Shown: positions 44,948 through 55,708, numbered from the stretch's first letter. The stretch is DNA of 64,000 nucleotides from Rhexocercosporidium sp. MPI-PUGE-AT-0058 (GCA_020746875.1 JAGTJL010000026.1:310001-374000); one strand, 5' to 3'. Program-made: numbers and translations. The notes: generated from the letters alone by a model not told the origin.

Positions 44948-46473
44948 AGGATGCTCGAGGTCTCAACTTCAGAGCCCGCCTCTTGCGGTGCTGGACATTG
45001 GATTGGATTCCTCTGCGCAACCGCACTTATGGCATAAACTTTAAATAATAGTACTATATATGGTTGATAATTATCTCCGATTGTACGTCATATAGTTATT
45101 TCTCAATCTTCTAAGATCCTCAACCACTTTAAATCCACATTGAGTAACTACCAGACCGTTACATATTGCCAAGTACAAATTACGAAGTATTCATACTTCA
45201 ACTCCTAGCCCCTTCATTCAGTGGTCTGAAGATGGGGCAATCCACTACTAGCGAAGGGGGATCGATGAGTTCGTCAGAGAACCATGTAGTGGGACAGATC
45301 GAGACCCGTTTGTAGACCACTGAAGAAACGATGGGATAGCGGTAAAGTATTGTCCCTTGTCGAACAGGGGTATTGGAGCTGCTGGGATATGCCAGAGTAC
45401 TTCGCAACCTCCAGAGCGAACCAACTTCCAAGTTGAACATCTGCTTACGGAGCACTCCCTGAATAAGTAAAGTAACCAGACTCCTTGGCTACTCCGTAGG
45501 GTTGAAGACAAGGGGCAACACCTAGCCGCTGTTCATCGTACCCGTGCAGCGTGCTGTCTCCACTCAATTTCTATATTTGATGGAATGTCTTACCTGTATA
45601 AACCTTCAATCAAGGTCCTAGCACTTTCGCGACCTTGGTATTGTAAGAGTGAAGGCAGGCGTCAACACGGTGTAGGGAATTAATGAGCCATTATGCCATT
45701 ATGCGTGTCTTGACAAGAGCTTCTCGATTTAGGTTGTGGATAACATTTCAGGGTTACGGAGTATTTATTTACTTCGTATCAGACCCGCGCACGCTAGACG
45801 AGGTCATTGTCTGTGCGTGTGGACCGATTCTAGGCAGTTCTAACCGGAGGATGTTTTGTCGCGCCACAGCCTTTTCCTGCCAGTAACAATAGTACATACC
45901 TTTCGTACCTCGGCTGCTAGGCTGTACTGCCTCTTGGATGGAGATTTGAGGTTCTCCATCAACAAGGCGCTGGTGGCGTTAGTTCTAACACCTCCGTGGC
46001 GGCCAGGCTCAAATTAGTCCAGCGCTTGAAACTAGACTTGTTTCCAGAATCTCGAGTCGCACATGTCCATCTCATGTAGAAGTCGCCACGCGAAATCTAT
46101 CTCCTACCCAAAGCTCGGATATTATTGTTTCACGCTCGTCTGAAGTCCTCCAACTGACTAGACGAGACGACCAACTCCACCAGTGTATCCACGCTAACCG
46201 TCCGAGGTGTTGAGAAGCGAGAAGCATTGTTTTGAACGAGATCGCAGCCCGACGTCAGATGTATGTATGTATATATAAGGTAGACGACAGACGTATCTCT
46301 TCGATTCCTCACCACCTTCATTCTATTCTCTCTTTGGACCTGGTGTCATTCACTTTCGCTATCTCACTTCAATATCTTCCCGACCAGGCGTCCAGTCAAT
46401 TACAATCTTTTTACTCAGTCAATCTTCCAACTATCTCTTACACCTACCTCACTCAGCCTCATCTAAACTCAAG
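44948..46473. other. Intergenic; promoter and leader of the Egh16-like gene at the right end
   Basis: No supported gene. The last 200 bases are CT-rich and follow a TATA-like box. Confidence 0.45.
46272..46278 (+). promoter_or_regulatory. TATA-like box (tatataa)
   Basis: Lies 196 bp before the start codon of the secreted protein, followed by a CT-rich leader. Spacing suits a strongly regulated fungal promoter. Confidence 0.45.
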
Positions 46474-46956
46474 ATGCAATTCACTACTTCTATCCTCGCT
46501 GTGGTCGCTTATGCGGCAGCTGTCAACGCCCATGGTCACCTTCGAGACCCTCCCAGAATCAAGCATACTGGTGCCCCTGTGGGCATCACTGATATCCGGG
46601 TCCCAGCCCAGGGTTGCGGTTCCGGTGTTGTCATCAGCGGCAAGGCTGTCGCCACGTTCAAAGCAGGCTCCATCGGCAACGCTACCTGGAGCGTGGACAA
46701 TGGTGACGGAGCCGGTCCTTTGCTTGTAGCATTCGACCCCACAGGTGCAGGAACATCCTTCACGGCCGTCGCCAAAATGATCGAGAATGTCGATGGTAGC
46801 AACGGCGGCGTGCCGAACTCGTTCCCTCGCGGCCCACACGATATTAGCTTCACGGTGCCAAATGTCAAGTGCACGGGCTGCGTGATGCAGGTTCGCCAGG
46901 ATTTGACTGGCGGAAAGGATGGCTTTGGATCTTGTGCTGTGGTTGATATTGTTTAG
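46474..46956 (+). CDS. Small secreted Egh16/Gas1-like protein
   Basis: A single-exon gene of 160 residues with a clear signal peptide (MQFTTSILAVVAYAAAVNA). Predicted cleavage exposes an N-terminal His (HGHLRDPPRI), a feature shared by lytic polysaccharide monooxygenase-type folds and Egh16-like proteins. The C-terminal half has GPHDISFTVPNVKCTGC, DGFGSC and scattered Cys, matching the DUF3129 pattern in outline. It is shorter than most relatives. Some relatives are induced in infection structures of plant pathogens; no such role can be claimed here. Family call moderate, secretion secure. Confidence 0.7.
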   Translation: MQFTTSILAVVAYAAAVNAHGHLRDPPRIKHTGAPVGITDIRVPAQGCGSGVVISGKAVATFKAGSIGNATWSVDNGDGAGPLLVAFDPTGAGTSFTAVAKMIENVDGSNGGVPNSFPRGPHDISFTVPNVKCTGCVMQVRQDLTGGKDGFGSCAVVDIV

Positions 46957-47665
46957 ATGCTGTGAGACAAAGGCAGCGAGGTTTTTGCCCTTGAGGTCAT
47001 TGATTGTGGCCTTAGGAGGGCTGAGGAGTTGTCTGGTGGCTATCACAGCCATTTCAGTCTAACACTTTGGATTGGAAGCGGAATCGTATCAAACTTTTGT
47101 CTTTGTGTAAGACCTGTACATATACTGTCTAGTATCAACAACACAGTGAATTGGTTACCATTGTTGCATCTGCGTCCAATTGTAAATGTTATCCCCGGAC
47201 ACGATGATCGCAGGTGCTAAAGAGAATCTTATCCTTCTGGTCTCTGTACGACGCGTTGCGGACAATATAGACAACCATCTCAACATATTCTTGATACGTT
47301 GAAGCTTGAGTCGATTAGCAGTCTCAAACCCCACTTCATGGAAGCCAAAGTCCGGCCTCAATAACTTACAGAAGGAGGCTCAGGAAAACGACGGACTAAC
47401 AAGCTCCTTTTTAGACTAATAAGCTACACTTCCGCTTCTGCCATATCGCGAAACTTCGTGAGCTCAAAAAAGACAACTGTAATTCCGAGCACTCGCCATA
47501 ATCTCTTTTGTTTGATGGACTTAACATCCATTTCGCTTCAGCTTTGCTCGCCATTTATTTGCATCTTGGATTGAAACAAGTACCCCAGCAATCAACAAAG
47601 AAATTAGAACTACTTCTGTCAAACAAGGCAAAACAAGAGACACCCTATTAAGGACCACCTCGGAT
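46957..47665. other. Intergenic between convergent genes
   Basis: No gene seen; contains both 3'UTRs. Confidence 0.45.
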
Positions 47666-48251
47666 TCAAGAAAGCACGTGCTTCAATAACGCCGCCAACT
47701 TCGCATCCAGTATCTCTGCAGCCTTCACCAGCTCAGGATCCCTATTTAGCCCAGCAATCAACCCACTGGGCAAATCATAGATAATCTCAGTACCCTCTAT
47801 CTTCTCTAGGACAAAGATCTCAACTGGGACGAAGAGCCCAGCATTGATGTCATGTTTGAGCATGGTAATGGCAATCAAGGGATTGCCGAGGATGATTCTC
47901 TTGGATTTCAAACCTTCGCCTGTGCCGAAGAGGGGGAGCCAGGCACCATGGTTGAATTCCTTGGGAGGCACATTAGCTTGGAGAGATTTGGGAAGAAGGG
48001 AGGAGAAATAGTACATGGAAGATCATGAAGCCGTGAGGTCCGACCAGGCTTTTGATGGTGTTGGTGAACTCCGCTCGTGCATCTGATGCATGGGAGATAG
48101 CTGTCAGCATCTTGGGCCATTCGCTGGCGGCATCTGGCGAGCCGATTGAAGTGTAAAGGGTCGTCAGAACATCCTCATAGGGTTTTGGAGAGGAGAGGGC
48201 AAGACGAGTGGCCTCGAACTTCTGTGGCTTGGTGACTGGATTGTAAGACAT
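47666..48251 (-). CDS. DUF302-like small protein
   Basis: Exons 48251-48015 and 47959-47666 with a 55-bp intron (branch gctaat) give 176 residues. The pattern FEATRLALSSPKPYEDVL at the N-terminus, GPHGFMIFH/EFNHGAWLP at the junction and IILGNPLIAITMLKHD further on fits the DUF302 (TT1751-type) fold seen in bacteria and fungi. No signal peptide or membrane segment. Biochemical role unknown for the family. Confidence 0.75.
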
Positions 48252-49115
48252 GATTGTCAGGTTTGCTATGGAGGTGGTGAGTTGAGGAGATTTGGCTTGA
48301 CAATCGGGTTTGTGTATCTTGAGGAAGAAACGGATCGGTGGTACACAAACTGAGGTTCGTGATCATTCCTCGGCATCAAGATGTCGTGTATGAGTAATCA
48401 TCAGAAGATCAGATCAGCAGTTGCGATCGGCATGTATTGCCGTACTGTACCGTAGCGGTAGTTTGGGCGATCAAATAACCTGCTTCATCGTCGAGTTTAG
48501 AATCATAATGACGATGCAATACAGATGAGGACAAGAAGTGGGAAGACAATGCAGCTGACTGTGCTTCTGGCAAAGCAAGGGGCCATTTGCAAGCCGAAGT
48601 CCACTCTTGGGGGTACTGTGGTGTTAGAGATAGCTACCGACGTCCAAAGGGGTAACGTTCTACTACAGCGACATAGGTACAAACAGAAGGTCCTTTGGAT
48701 TCAATTGATGGCAGAGAGATTCTTTGTTTAGGCTCAGAAAGCCACTCAAATCTCGACGAGGTCTTTTGGTCCACTTACAGAGTGATACCGCCATACTTGA
48801 GAAGTATCCAACCAGCCAGATAGCCTATACCTAGCTTTTCCTGGCTAGAGACTTGCCGTAGAGCCCTAAACGTCTCGTATGCTTGAATGTGATATGAAAG
48901 AAATATAAAAAGATTGAGAAAAAGATGGGAAGTTAAGACTAAGTTTGCTGCCCAGATAAGCGAGGCTATTTCATGATGGTCCGCGTCGCCTTCTTCAACT
49001 TCAGTCCTGCCAAGACCCTCTGCAAGACCCTGCTGGGCCCTTCAATCTCATCTGCGCGCGCGATTCCGCGTTTAGTCTTCACAATAGAGCTCTTTTTCTC
49101 AATTTCTCGCGTCTA
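48252..49115. other. Intergenic between divergent genes
   Basis: Promoter for the DUF302-like gene on the left. ORF 48525-48731 (+) is unsupported. A gtactgtaccgta motif occurs near 48439. Confidence 0.4.
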
Positions 49116-49132
49116 ACGCGTCAAAAACGCGT
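49116..49132. promoter_or_regulatory. Paired ACGCGT (MCB-like) boxes upstream of the Fta1-like gene
   Basis: Two perfect ACGCGT copies start at 49116 and 49127, 11 bp apart and so on the same helical face, 143-159 bp before the start codon. MBF binds this core at G1/S genes in yeasts. Proximity to a kinetochore gene makes function plausible. Confidence 0.55.
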
Positions 49133-49274
49133 CACTAGCCCACATACCCCGCGACACGACATTCTGAGGATCCCCATGCAGCTCCATTCGAACCCCTCCA
49201 AATCAACAACACCTTCGAGCAATTCCCAAATACAAGAGCGATTACCGTATCTCCGCGACTTGAGACCCTTCACT

Positions 49275-50324
49275 ATGGCATCTCAAGATCCAAGCCAAGT
49301 CTATCCTCTCTACAACACGACATTCTCCCTCCACCGACTATCTCCCCTGCACACCAACAGTAACCAACCACTCAGCAACTCAAGACTACGAGAACTGGCA
49401 AGACAATTCCGCGACATACTAGCTGGAGAAGTTCTGCGAGGTGTTCGAGTCGGGCTAGGTCAAGAAGACGACGCACTCGCACGCGTCGGTGCTCTGCAGA
49501 CAGTAACATGGCGACTACTTCCCGAGGAAGAGAGCTGGAGCACAGAAGACGAGACGCAGATAGCGAATGATGAAACAACCATGAGCTTGGCTGCTTGCAG
49601 AGGAATGATAATCACAGTTACATACGAGAAGATGGCATACAAGGCGATACTACTACGAGACGAGCGGGGAGACTATACAGATGCTTCTATGGTTACAGTC
49701 AGGGAGGAGACAGCTGGATTCCAACACTTCCCGCTGCTGCTATCAAGGATGCCTGGGTCTCTACGGGAAGCGTTCGCAAATTTCCTGGTCGAGACGTTTG
49801 ATAATCGGATTTCCGCGCTGCAGTTTTCGAGTAGATACCTTACAGATGCATTCGAGCGATACGTTGCAGATATCTCGATGGGCGAGGATGGGGAGCCGTT
49901 AGATATGATTGAGAGAAGCAGAGTGTTGAGGAATACAATCAAGGAGACGCTGGTTGTGGTTGGGTTCGATATCCCAGGTGGATCCGCGGCTCTGAAGACG
50001 ATTGATATCAATATCGCCAGAGAGGATCTCCCACGAATGGTTGCGAGGGGGAAGAATATTGGACGGCAAGAGAATAGTGATTCTCCGTTCTTTGACGCTT
50101 TGGCAACTTATATCAAGGGGCATTTGACTCTGGACTTGCGGCATGAGAAGGTTAGGATTGTGAGGCTTGCTTGTGGTGCTTTTGTCCTTGGGGCGGAAGG
50201 CAAAGTCAAGTTGACACATCTGGCGGGAAGCGATAATGGAGAGTCCTCTTGTGGAGCAGCTACTCGCCGTCTTGTCAATGGTTTCGTAGTGCATGCAGCA
50301 GGTGGGTCTTTGTCGGCTGGTTGA
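49275..50324 (+). CDS. Kinetochore protein, Fta1/CENP-L-like
   Basis: Fta1 is the CENP-L counterpart in the Sim4/CCAN inner kinetochore complex. This single exon gives 349 residues from MASQDPSQVYPL; an in-frame ATG at 49176 would add 33. The N-terminal YPLYNTTFSLHRLSPLH and the following RELARQFRDILAGEVLRGVRVGL are what I recall as the hallmark of the fungal Fta1 family, and total length fits. The C-terminal RLACGAFVLGAEGKVKL is also consistent. A GTGGGT donor-like site just before the stop could allow a further exon, but the present ending is plausible. The upstream MCB boxes fit a chromosome-segregation gene. Confidence 0.75.
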   Translation: MASQDPSQVYPLYNTTFSLHRLSPLHTNSNQPLSNSRLRELARQFRDILAGEVLRGVRVGLGQEDDALARVGALQTVTWRLLPEEESWSTEDETQIANDETTMSLAACRGMIITVTYEKMAYKAILLRDERGDYTDASMVTVREETAGFQHFPLLLSRMPGSLREAFANFLVETFDNRISALQFSSRYLTDAFERYVADISMGEDGEPLDMIERSRVLRNTIKETLVVVGFDIPGGSAALKTIDINIAREDLPRMVARGKNIGRQENSDSPFFDALATYIKGHLTLDLRHEKVRIVRLACGAFVLGAEGKVKLTHLAGSDNGESSCGAATRRLVNGFVVHAAGGSLSAG

Positions 50325-50615
50325 GAGAAAGGCTTTGGTGGAATCCGAAATATTTTGGAGCTCTATGCTGAGGCATCAATTTCAGTGCTACACAGCTAAT
50401 CTGGCAATAGCTGGGAGGCTAGAAGCTTCCCGCTCTAGATTCAAGGATAGCAGAGCGAATACGCACTATGGCACGGTGAGAGACGTTTGCAAAGTCACTC
50501 AGCATCAAGAATGCGGTGACCTGCTGTTGGAGCTGATAGGTCATTCTTGCTGTATCGAGTGTTTACGTACAACCTGTAACACACAGCTAAGGAATATAAA
50601 GTGGCTTAGCAATCC

Positions 50616-51356
50616 TCACTTCCTATCGACGCCATCCAAGTGCAACCTCAAAAACATACCAACATGCTTCATCCCGCCCTCAAACCAAGTCCCCATTCCC
50701 TCATCTACAACAAACCCACACTTCCTCCAAGTCCCAACCGCATCCGCATTAGCATGGATACCCACCAAACCCTTCCACTTCCTCCCTGCTCCATTTCCAG
50801 CACAAACAAAATCTGGATTTGCAACTAACCATTGCAACATTCCCTGTACCAACCAAACAGCATACCCCCTGCCTCGAAATTCTTTCACAACACACAGCCG
50901 CCCGAGTTTAACATACGGCTCCACGCCATCGTGCAAATCCGTCGCTCGATCGATGATATACCCCCGCAACGGTGCGGAAAATAATTCTCTAGCGGAAACG
51001 GCGGGCACGTCATCTCCTGGTGCTTCATACCTCGCTCCCTGAGACGGATGCGGATAATGCGGCGAAGGAACCAAACGAATGGTACCTACTGGGCGGCTTC
51101 CATCCCCTGTTCCTGGTTCCGGGATGTATAGGACCATGCAACAAGATCGGGCATCATCTCTGTCGATGTGGTGGTGTCGCGGAACGGCGTTCTGTTCGTG
51201 GACGAAGACGGTGGCGCGAACGGTCAGGGAGTCGAGGAATGTTTGTGGGATGAGAGGGGATTGGGAGGTTGATGGGAGGTGGAGTTTGTAGGTTTCTAGG
51301 AGCGAGAGGGGAACTGGGGGTTGGAAGAGGATCTTGGGTGGTGGTTCTGTTGACAT
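50616..51356 (-). CDS. GNAT-family N-acetyltransferase
   Basis: A single-exon protein of 246 residues. It transfers an acetyl group from acetyl-CoA to an amine. Visible features are RATVFVHEQNAVPRHHHID (substrate-side strand), VGTIRLVP, and the acetyl-CoA loop VKLGRLCVVKEFRGRGYAVWL with the R/Q-x-x-G-x-G/A motif (RGRGYA). LVGIHANADAVGTWRKCGF follows, then a late strand. Organisation matches the fungal ElaA/GNAT-type proteins. Substrate unknown. Confidence 0.88.
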   Translation of the reverse strand: MSTEPPPKILFQPPVPLSLLETYKLHLPSTSQSPLIPQTFLDSLTVRATVFVHEQNAVPRHHHIDRDDARSCCMVLYIPEPGTGDGSRPVGTIRLVPSPHYPHPSQGARYEAPGDDVPAVSARELFSAPLRGYIIDRATDLHDGVEPYVKLGRLCVVKEFRGRGYAVWLVQGMLQWLVANPDFVCAGNGAGRKWKGLVGIHANADAVGTWRKCGFVVDEGMGTWFEGGMKHVGMFLRLHLDGVDRK

Positions 51357-51862
51357 GATCAGGTAAGGGAAGCGAGGAGGTTGATGGAATGATGCCTTGG
51401 TAAGCTAGTAGATGCTCATTCGAAAGAATATGGATATCCTGGCAAAGAAATATGAATTCCCTTATAGCTGCCAAAGCGTCCGACTATCTGTGGGTTGTCC
51501 TGACTCACATCGACTCATGTATGTGGCAGATTGGAGCTGACCTGCTTCACCACGTGACAGTTCATGCTGGGAAACTTTCAGAATTTCTACATCACAGATG
51601 TAATGACCATATTGTGGAAGAATTACTCGAAATGATAACTGTAATCTGGCGCTAGGTAATGAAAGGGGGAGGCGGAATAGGAAATCCGAGAGTGGGGTTC
51701 ACACTAGAACGATCGTTCCAGACCAACGCAGGTTTATTTCAACTTCTAGATTCGATTTATAGACCTCACGCACATTCGCTTTTCCCGTCTATTTATCTAT
51801 ACCTCTGTACCTTCGGAAGTTGTTTCTTCTCATCCACAACAATACATGCACCCACACCCACC
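51357..51862. other. Divergent promoter region
   Basis: The 506 bp between the GNAT gene (-) and the acyltransferase-like gene (+) serves both. No convincing element is identified, and the ORFs inside are not supported. Confidence 0.45.
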
Positions 51863-52952
51863 ATGCTTCAAATAACCTGCACCGGCACACCTCACTCAAT
51901 TGGCCTCCAACACGGCAAGACAGCTTCACTGGAAATCTGCCGCTCAATAACTTTCTACAAATCTCTCTTTCTCAAACTCTCCAAACTAGAATGGCCAGCC
52001 GTCGCTCAACTGGCTCTCAAATACCAACCCTACCTCTCCGAGAACTGGCCGCAGTATGTGTCTGAGATGGAAGGCGTGGCTGAGGGTGCGGGATTCAGGT
52101 ATGAGGATATACTTGCTTTGAATGTGAGGACGGAGATTGCCTTCGGGGCGTTCAGTGATGGGTGTACGGCTTTGTCGTGGAAGGGAGAGGGTGGAAGTGT
52201 GCTGGCGCAGAATTGGGACTGGAATAACGAGCAAGTAGACTATCCGCACTTGACGAGCTCCTGCTGACTATCTGCAAAGGCAATTACCGAATATGATCCG
52301 TCTCAATATCAAGAAAGAAGATGGACTCGGTATCGAAATGATCACCGAAGCGGGCATCATCGGCAAGATCGGCCTGAACTCCAAAGGTGTGGGATGCACG
52401 CTTAATGCTCTGAAAGCAAAGGGTGTTTCCTTCACCAGTCTCCCTTGCCATTTAGCGCTGAGAACGGTCATGGAATCATCATCTCGGGCAGCAGCTATCT
52501 TGACACTCGAAGCTTTTGGCGTAGCTAGCTCGTGCCACATCTTGGTTGCGGACGCCACCGGTGGAACGGGGCTTGAATGCACGAGCGAGGATATCGTCAA
52601 GTTGGAGACCAACGCTGATGGGATTGTTACCCATACCAATCATATGATCGTCAAGCATAAAGGGTCGGTGATCGAGGCCGAAGATTGGTTGCCTGATACT
52701 AGATTCAGACTTGAGCGTATTGGAGAACTTCTGGATGGAGTCAAAGAGAAGGGCGTCAGTGTGGAAACTGTAGAGAAATTGCTGCTTGATGAGAAAACGG
52801 GCTGTGGTGCGTCTATTTGTAGAAGTGAGTCCGAGACTAAGGGGAGTTTAGCTACGCTTTTTCGCATTGTGATGGACTTGGAAGCCAAGACAGCAAAAGT
52901 GACAATGGGAAGACCGGTGGCGCCTGTAGAGGAGTTGACACTGAGTCTTTGA
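51863..52952 (+). CDS. Isopenicillin-N-acyltransferase-like Ntn hydrolase (peptidase C45)
   Basis: The family self-cleaves before a Cys that becomes the N-terminal nucleophile; members exchange acyl groups on beta-lactam cores or cleave other amides. Exons 51863-52230 and 52280-52952 give 346 residues. The cleavage site FSDGC places the nucleophile at Cys101. Supporting motifs are HSIGLQHGK, AQNWDW, ITEAGIIGKIGLNS, GVGCTLNAL and HTNHM. The intron starts with GC, which alone preserves the expected NWDW-x2-EQ-x2-N spacing. No pcbAB or pcbC gene lies nearby, and the C-terminus (LSL) is not a classic peroxisomal signal. A penicillin role is unlikely. Confidence 0.87.
52231..52279 (+). other. GC-AG intron of the acyltransferase-like gene
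   Basis: The donor GCAAGT is the optimal GC-type site; a gctgacta branch point and caaag acceptor follow. Length is 49 bp, phase 2. Using the GT three bases inside (caa|gtagac) would create an early stop. Confidence 0.75.
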
Positions 52953-53149
52953 GATACGGCCTGACGAGACGATTTAATTATAAGGATTCTTTCCCACTCA
53001 CTTGCCGGTCAGACCTATAATGTAGGAAAATAGTTGGTGATGTACATGAGATCCCTATCTGGTTAGTTCTGTTAGGCAGGCATTCAGCCAAGAACTCGGC
53101 TCTTTCTGCGGTCAGCCAAACTACTACCTGTATTCCTATCCCTTGATAG

Positions 53150-53869
53150 TCCAAAGCCCCCCAGTCTCACCCTCTTGATAGAGCGGTGGCTTACTATTCT
53201 AATTATCAACCGAGCCTGGCTTTGAGCCTTGCTCAGCTAAAGCTTCAATGCCTGAAGATATCTCGCCTCGAGGTCGTGAACTCTATTGCGAGCGTGATTC
53301 AGCTTGTTACAACAGTCTACGCTATCTCCAATACGCTCCATGAGGTCGACAATGGTCTGTCCAGCTCCCCGTCAGATATTAAAGATCTTGCACGTGACTT
53401 GGAGTCGTTCTCTGAAGAATTCCTTCTCCTATCTAGCATTTTTAATGGAAAACGTCGCTATTCAAACCGAATCTACAGCCTCACGGCCAAGGTAATCAGT
53501 GATTTTGCCACAATATACGTGAAGCTCTATAGGATCCTCAAGAAGCTCCGAAGTAGAAGTGTTTGTGCGAGAGTCAAGTGGCTTTACAAGGAGAAGGAGG
53601 TCATGAAGCTGTTGACGAGATTGAGGGATTTGAAATTGAGTTTGATGGGTACTTTGAACCTGTTGGATGTGTTGAAGGCTGGTCAAATCATGGATGCTTT
53701 GGGAGCGCCATACGCGAGCTTGTGGAAGGATCAGACTTATGAGAAGGTTGCTAACTACCGCACATCAGCAGGACCGACCGTTGGAACCAGAGGGAAAATG
53801 GGGAGTCTTTTGGGCATTGCCCAAAATCGACGACTACGGCCTTATTTTTCATTCGAGTCACCGGGCTGA
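53150..53869 (+). pseudogene. HeLo-like N-terminal domain protein, start codon not found
   Basis: The frame is open from 53150 but has no ATG before the domain; GTG at 53186 is the first alternative. The core VVNSIASVIQLVTTVYAISN ... SPSDIKDLARDLESFSEE matches the N-terminal helical domain found on fungal STAND/NLR-like and HeLo-like proteins, which usually begins with Met just before this point (here LEVVNS). A basic middle and a leucine-rich MKLLTRLRDLKLSLMGTLNLL follow. The protein stops at 240 codons with no NACHT, ankyrin or kinase domain. I read it as a solo domain or degraded gene whose first codon is lost. In other fungi such domains signal incompatibility or cell death. Confidence 0.55.
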
Positions 53870-54382
53870 CCAATTGCCATCAGTGCGTATGACTCCATGA
53901 GAGGCGTTTTAAGGATCGCTTCGGTGAGCCAACCCGGCTCGCAGGCTGCAGCCATTTGCTTTTTGTGTTAAACGAGCCAACTTTTCGGGTTTCAAAGTGC
54001 GCTGTTCCCAAGTCCTTGCATGCACCCTCGAGGGGCAGCGTTTTAAGCCGTCTCTCGGAGAGGAATGATTGCATGTTTGGAAAAGTCTTAGGCTCTTATG
54101 TATCCCTCTTGCTTGCTGATTAACCGCCATATTAAAACCTGGCTCAAACTGAACCTCAATATTATAGCAAAGTGGTAACACAGAGCGCTTGTCTGACTCT
54201 TCAGTGGCAAAGTGGCTGAGCTTGCGCCCCATTTCAGCAAGAAGCTCGACCATAAAAACTAATGTGCTGCTCGAGGCGTGGCTTGTTAATGAACTTTCCC
54301 CCAAACCACACAAATATACTGCTTTGCTTTGGACTTTAATCACACTCTTCGATAGTCCAGGAGGTACCAGGAAAATCTACCA
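53870..54382. other. Intergenic
   Basis: A 144-codon minus ORF (53909-54343) overlaps this gap but has no domain or plausible structure, so it is not called. Confidence 0.4.
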
Positions 54383-55708
54383 ATGATGAGCGACCTTTGC
54401 GGAAAAATTACAATCAAAATCAATTCGACCCTATCTCTATCATGGCAGGAACTCCAGAGTAATGGTCTCCATGAATTTCCCGGAACAAACTCATCCTATC
54501 TCCGCCCGGATGGCTTTGCTCTTCTCCCGTGGATCTATCTCGTCATTATCCTCATCGTGCACATTCCTACTGTGATTATTCGGGTGTTGCGCTGGGAAAC
54601 TTCACAATTATGGTGTTTCGCTACCACATTGCTCACGATTGTTGTCTTCATCCAGGGATACATCTCAACGGAGTTTACTCCAGATAAAGTGCTCGTTTGG
54701 ACACCGATAATCCTACTCATCGATGCTGGAAGTATGTCGCAGATTGCCTTTCTCGTTACGGACGAGAATGCCTTGATCTTCCGCATTAGACTCTCATGGA
54801 GAGACTTTACCCTCTGGGCTCAAAGTAAATACAAGGGTAGGAAACAAGATTTTGAATCAGGTAAGAGATAGCTCGATACCTGAATGCCATTAAAGCTGAC
54901 TTTGGCTTTAGATGATGTTCAAGAAGCTGAGAGGATTGAAATGATCAACATAGAAGAGGGGAGGAGAGTTGACCCTGAAAGGACTGAAATGATCAATAGA
55001 GAAGAGGAGAGGAGAAGAGTTGACCGAGAACGGCACCATGCACGAGAAAGAGAAGCATCACGAACATTAACAAACATGGTGGAGACCCCCATATATCGGG
55101 ACTCCTCATTTTACGTTGCCACATTATCGCTTATTCTTTTCATCTGCATCGTTGTTCTCCAAGTTGTCGGCTTAAAACATGCCGTCGACGGCGTCAAAGG
55201 GGGAATAGTCCCACAAGTCCGGTGGTGCAGTCCCATCTTCCAGCCCTTCGGCATCGCTGTCCGAGACGGAGACTGCCATATCTACAACATCGATCAAAGT
55301 TTCAACAAAGGCATTGGCTGTATCTATCTACCGGGCATCCAGCAAGCAGAATGGCTCAAAGGAACAATTGCCGGCACTTCGATATCTTTGCTATTGGAGA
55401 TCATCGATTTGATTGTTCTTATGCTCGTGAGCTCGCACCATAAGGCCCGTGGTGTGAAAATGCGGCGGCCTTGGTGCTCGATGTTTTGCGGGTTGGCAAT
55501 CCTGGGCTCTATGTTGATGTTCAGCGTCATTTATGCTCAAGATCTGCCACCCGGAATCACATCAAAAATTTGGGTTGTCATTAACTCGGAAAAGCCATCT
55601 ATATACTCGGGACAACTGAGTTCGGCAGGATTGAGGGGTGCTATTATCGGCTGGAACGATGGTCTGTTCTCCAGTTGGGGGAAAGCATATTTTGGTCCTT
55701 GGGCATGA
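54383..55708 (+). CDS. Six-helix integral membrane protein with charged repeat loop
   Basis: Exons 54383-54860 and 54912-55708 give 424 residues. Three hydrophobic segments lie in exon 1 (LPWIYLVIILIVHIPTVIIR, CFATTLLTIVVFIQGYI, VWTPIILLIDAGSMSQIAFL). Three lie in exon 2 (FYVATLSLILFICIVVLQVV, ISLLLEIIDLIVLMLVSS, GLAILGSMLMFSVIYA). Between the two halves is a highly charged loop with a tandem duplication (RIEMINIEEGRRVDPE then RTEMINREEERRRVDRE), probably coiled coil. Four Cys in the loop after helix 4 (RWCSP, GDCHI, GIGCIY) could form disulfides if extracellular. No transporter signature is seen. Function unknown. Confidence 0.75.

Noticed and set aside
50293..51042. 249-codon + strand ORF following the Fta1-like gene
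   Set aside because: Mostly antisense to the GNAT gene. A splice from the Fta1-like end into it is formally possible but gives non-homologous, low-quality sequence.
53909..54343. 144-codon minus-strand ORF between the HeLo-like and membrane genes
   Set aside because: No domain, no supportive splice structure and a patchy composition.
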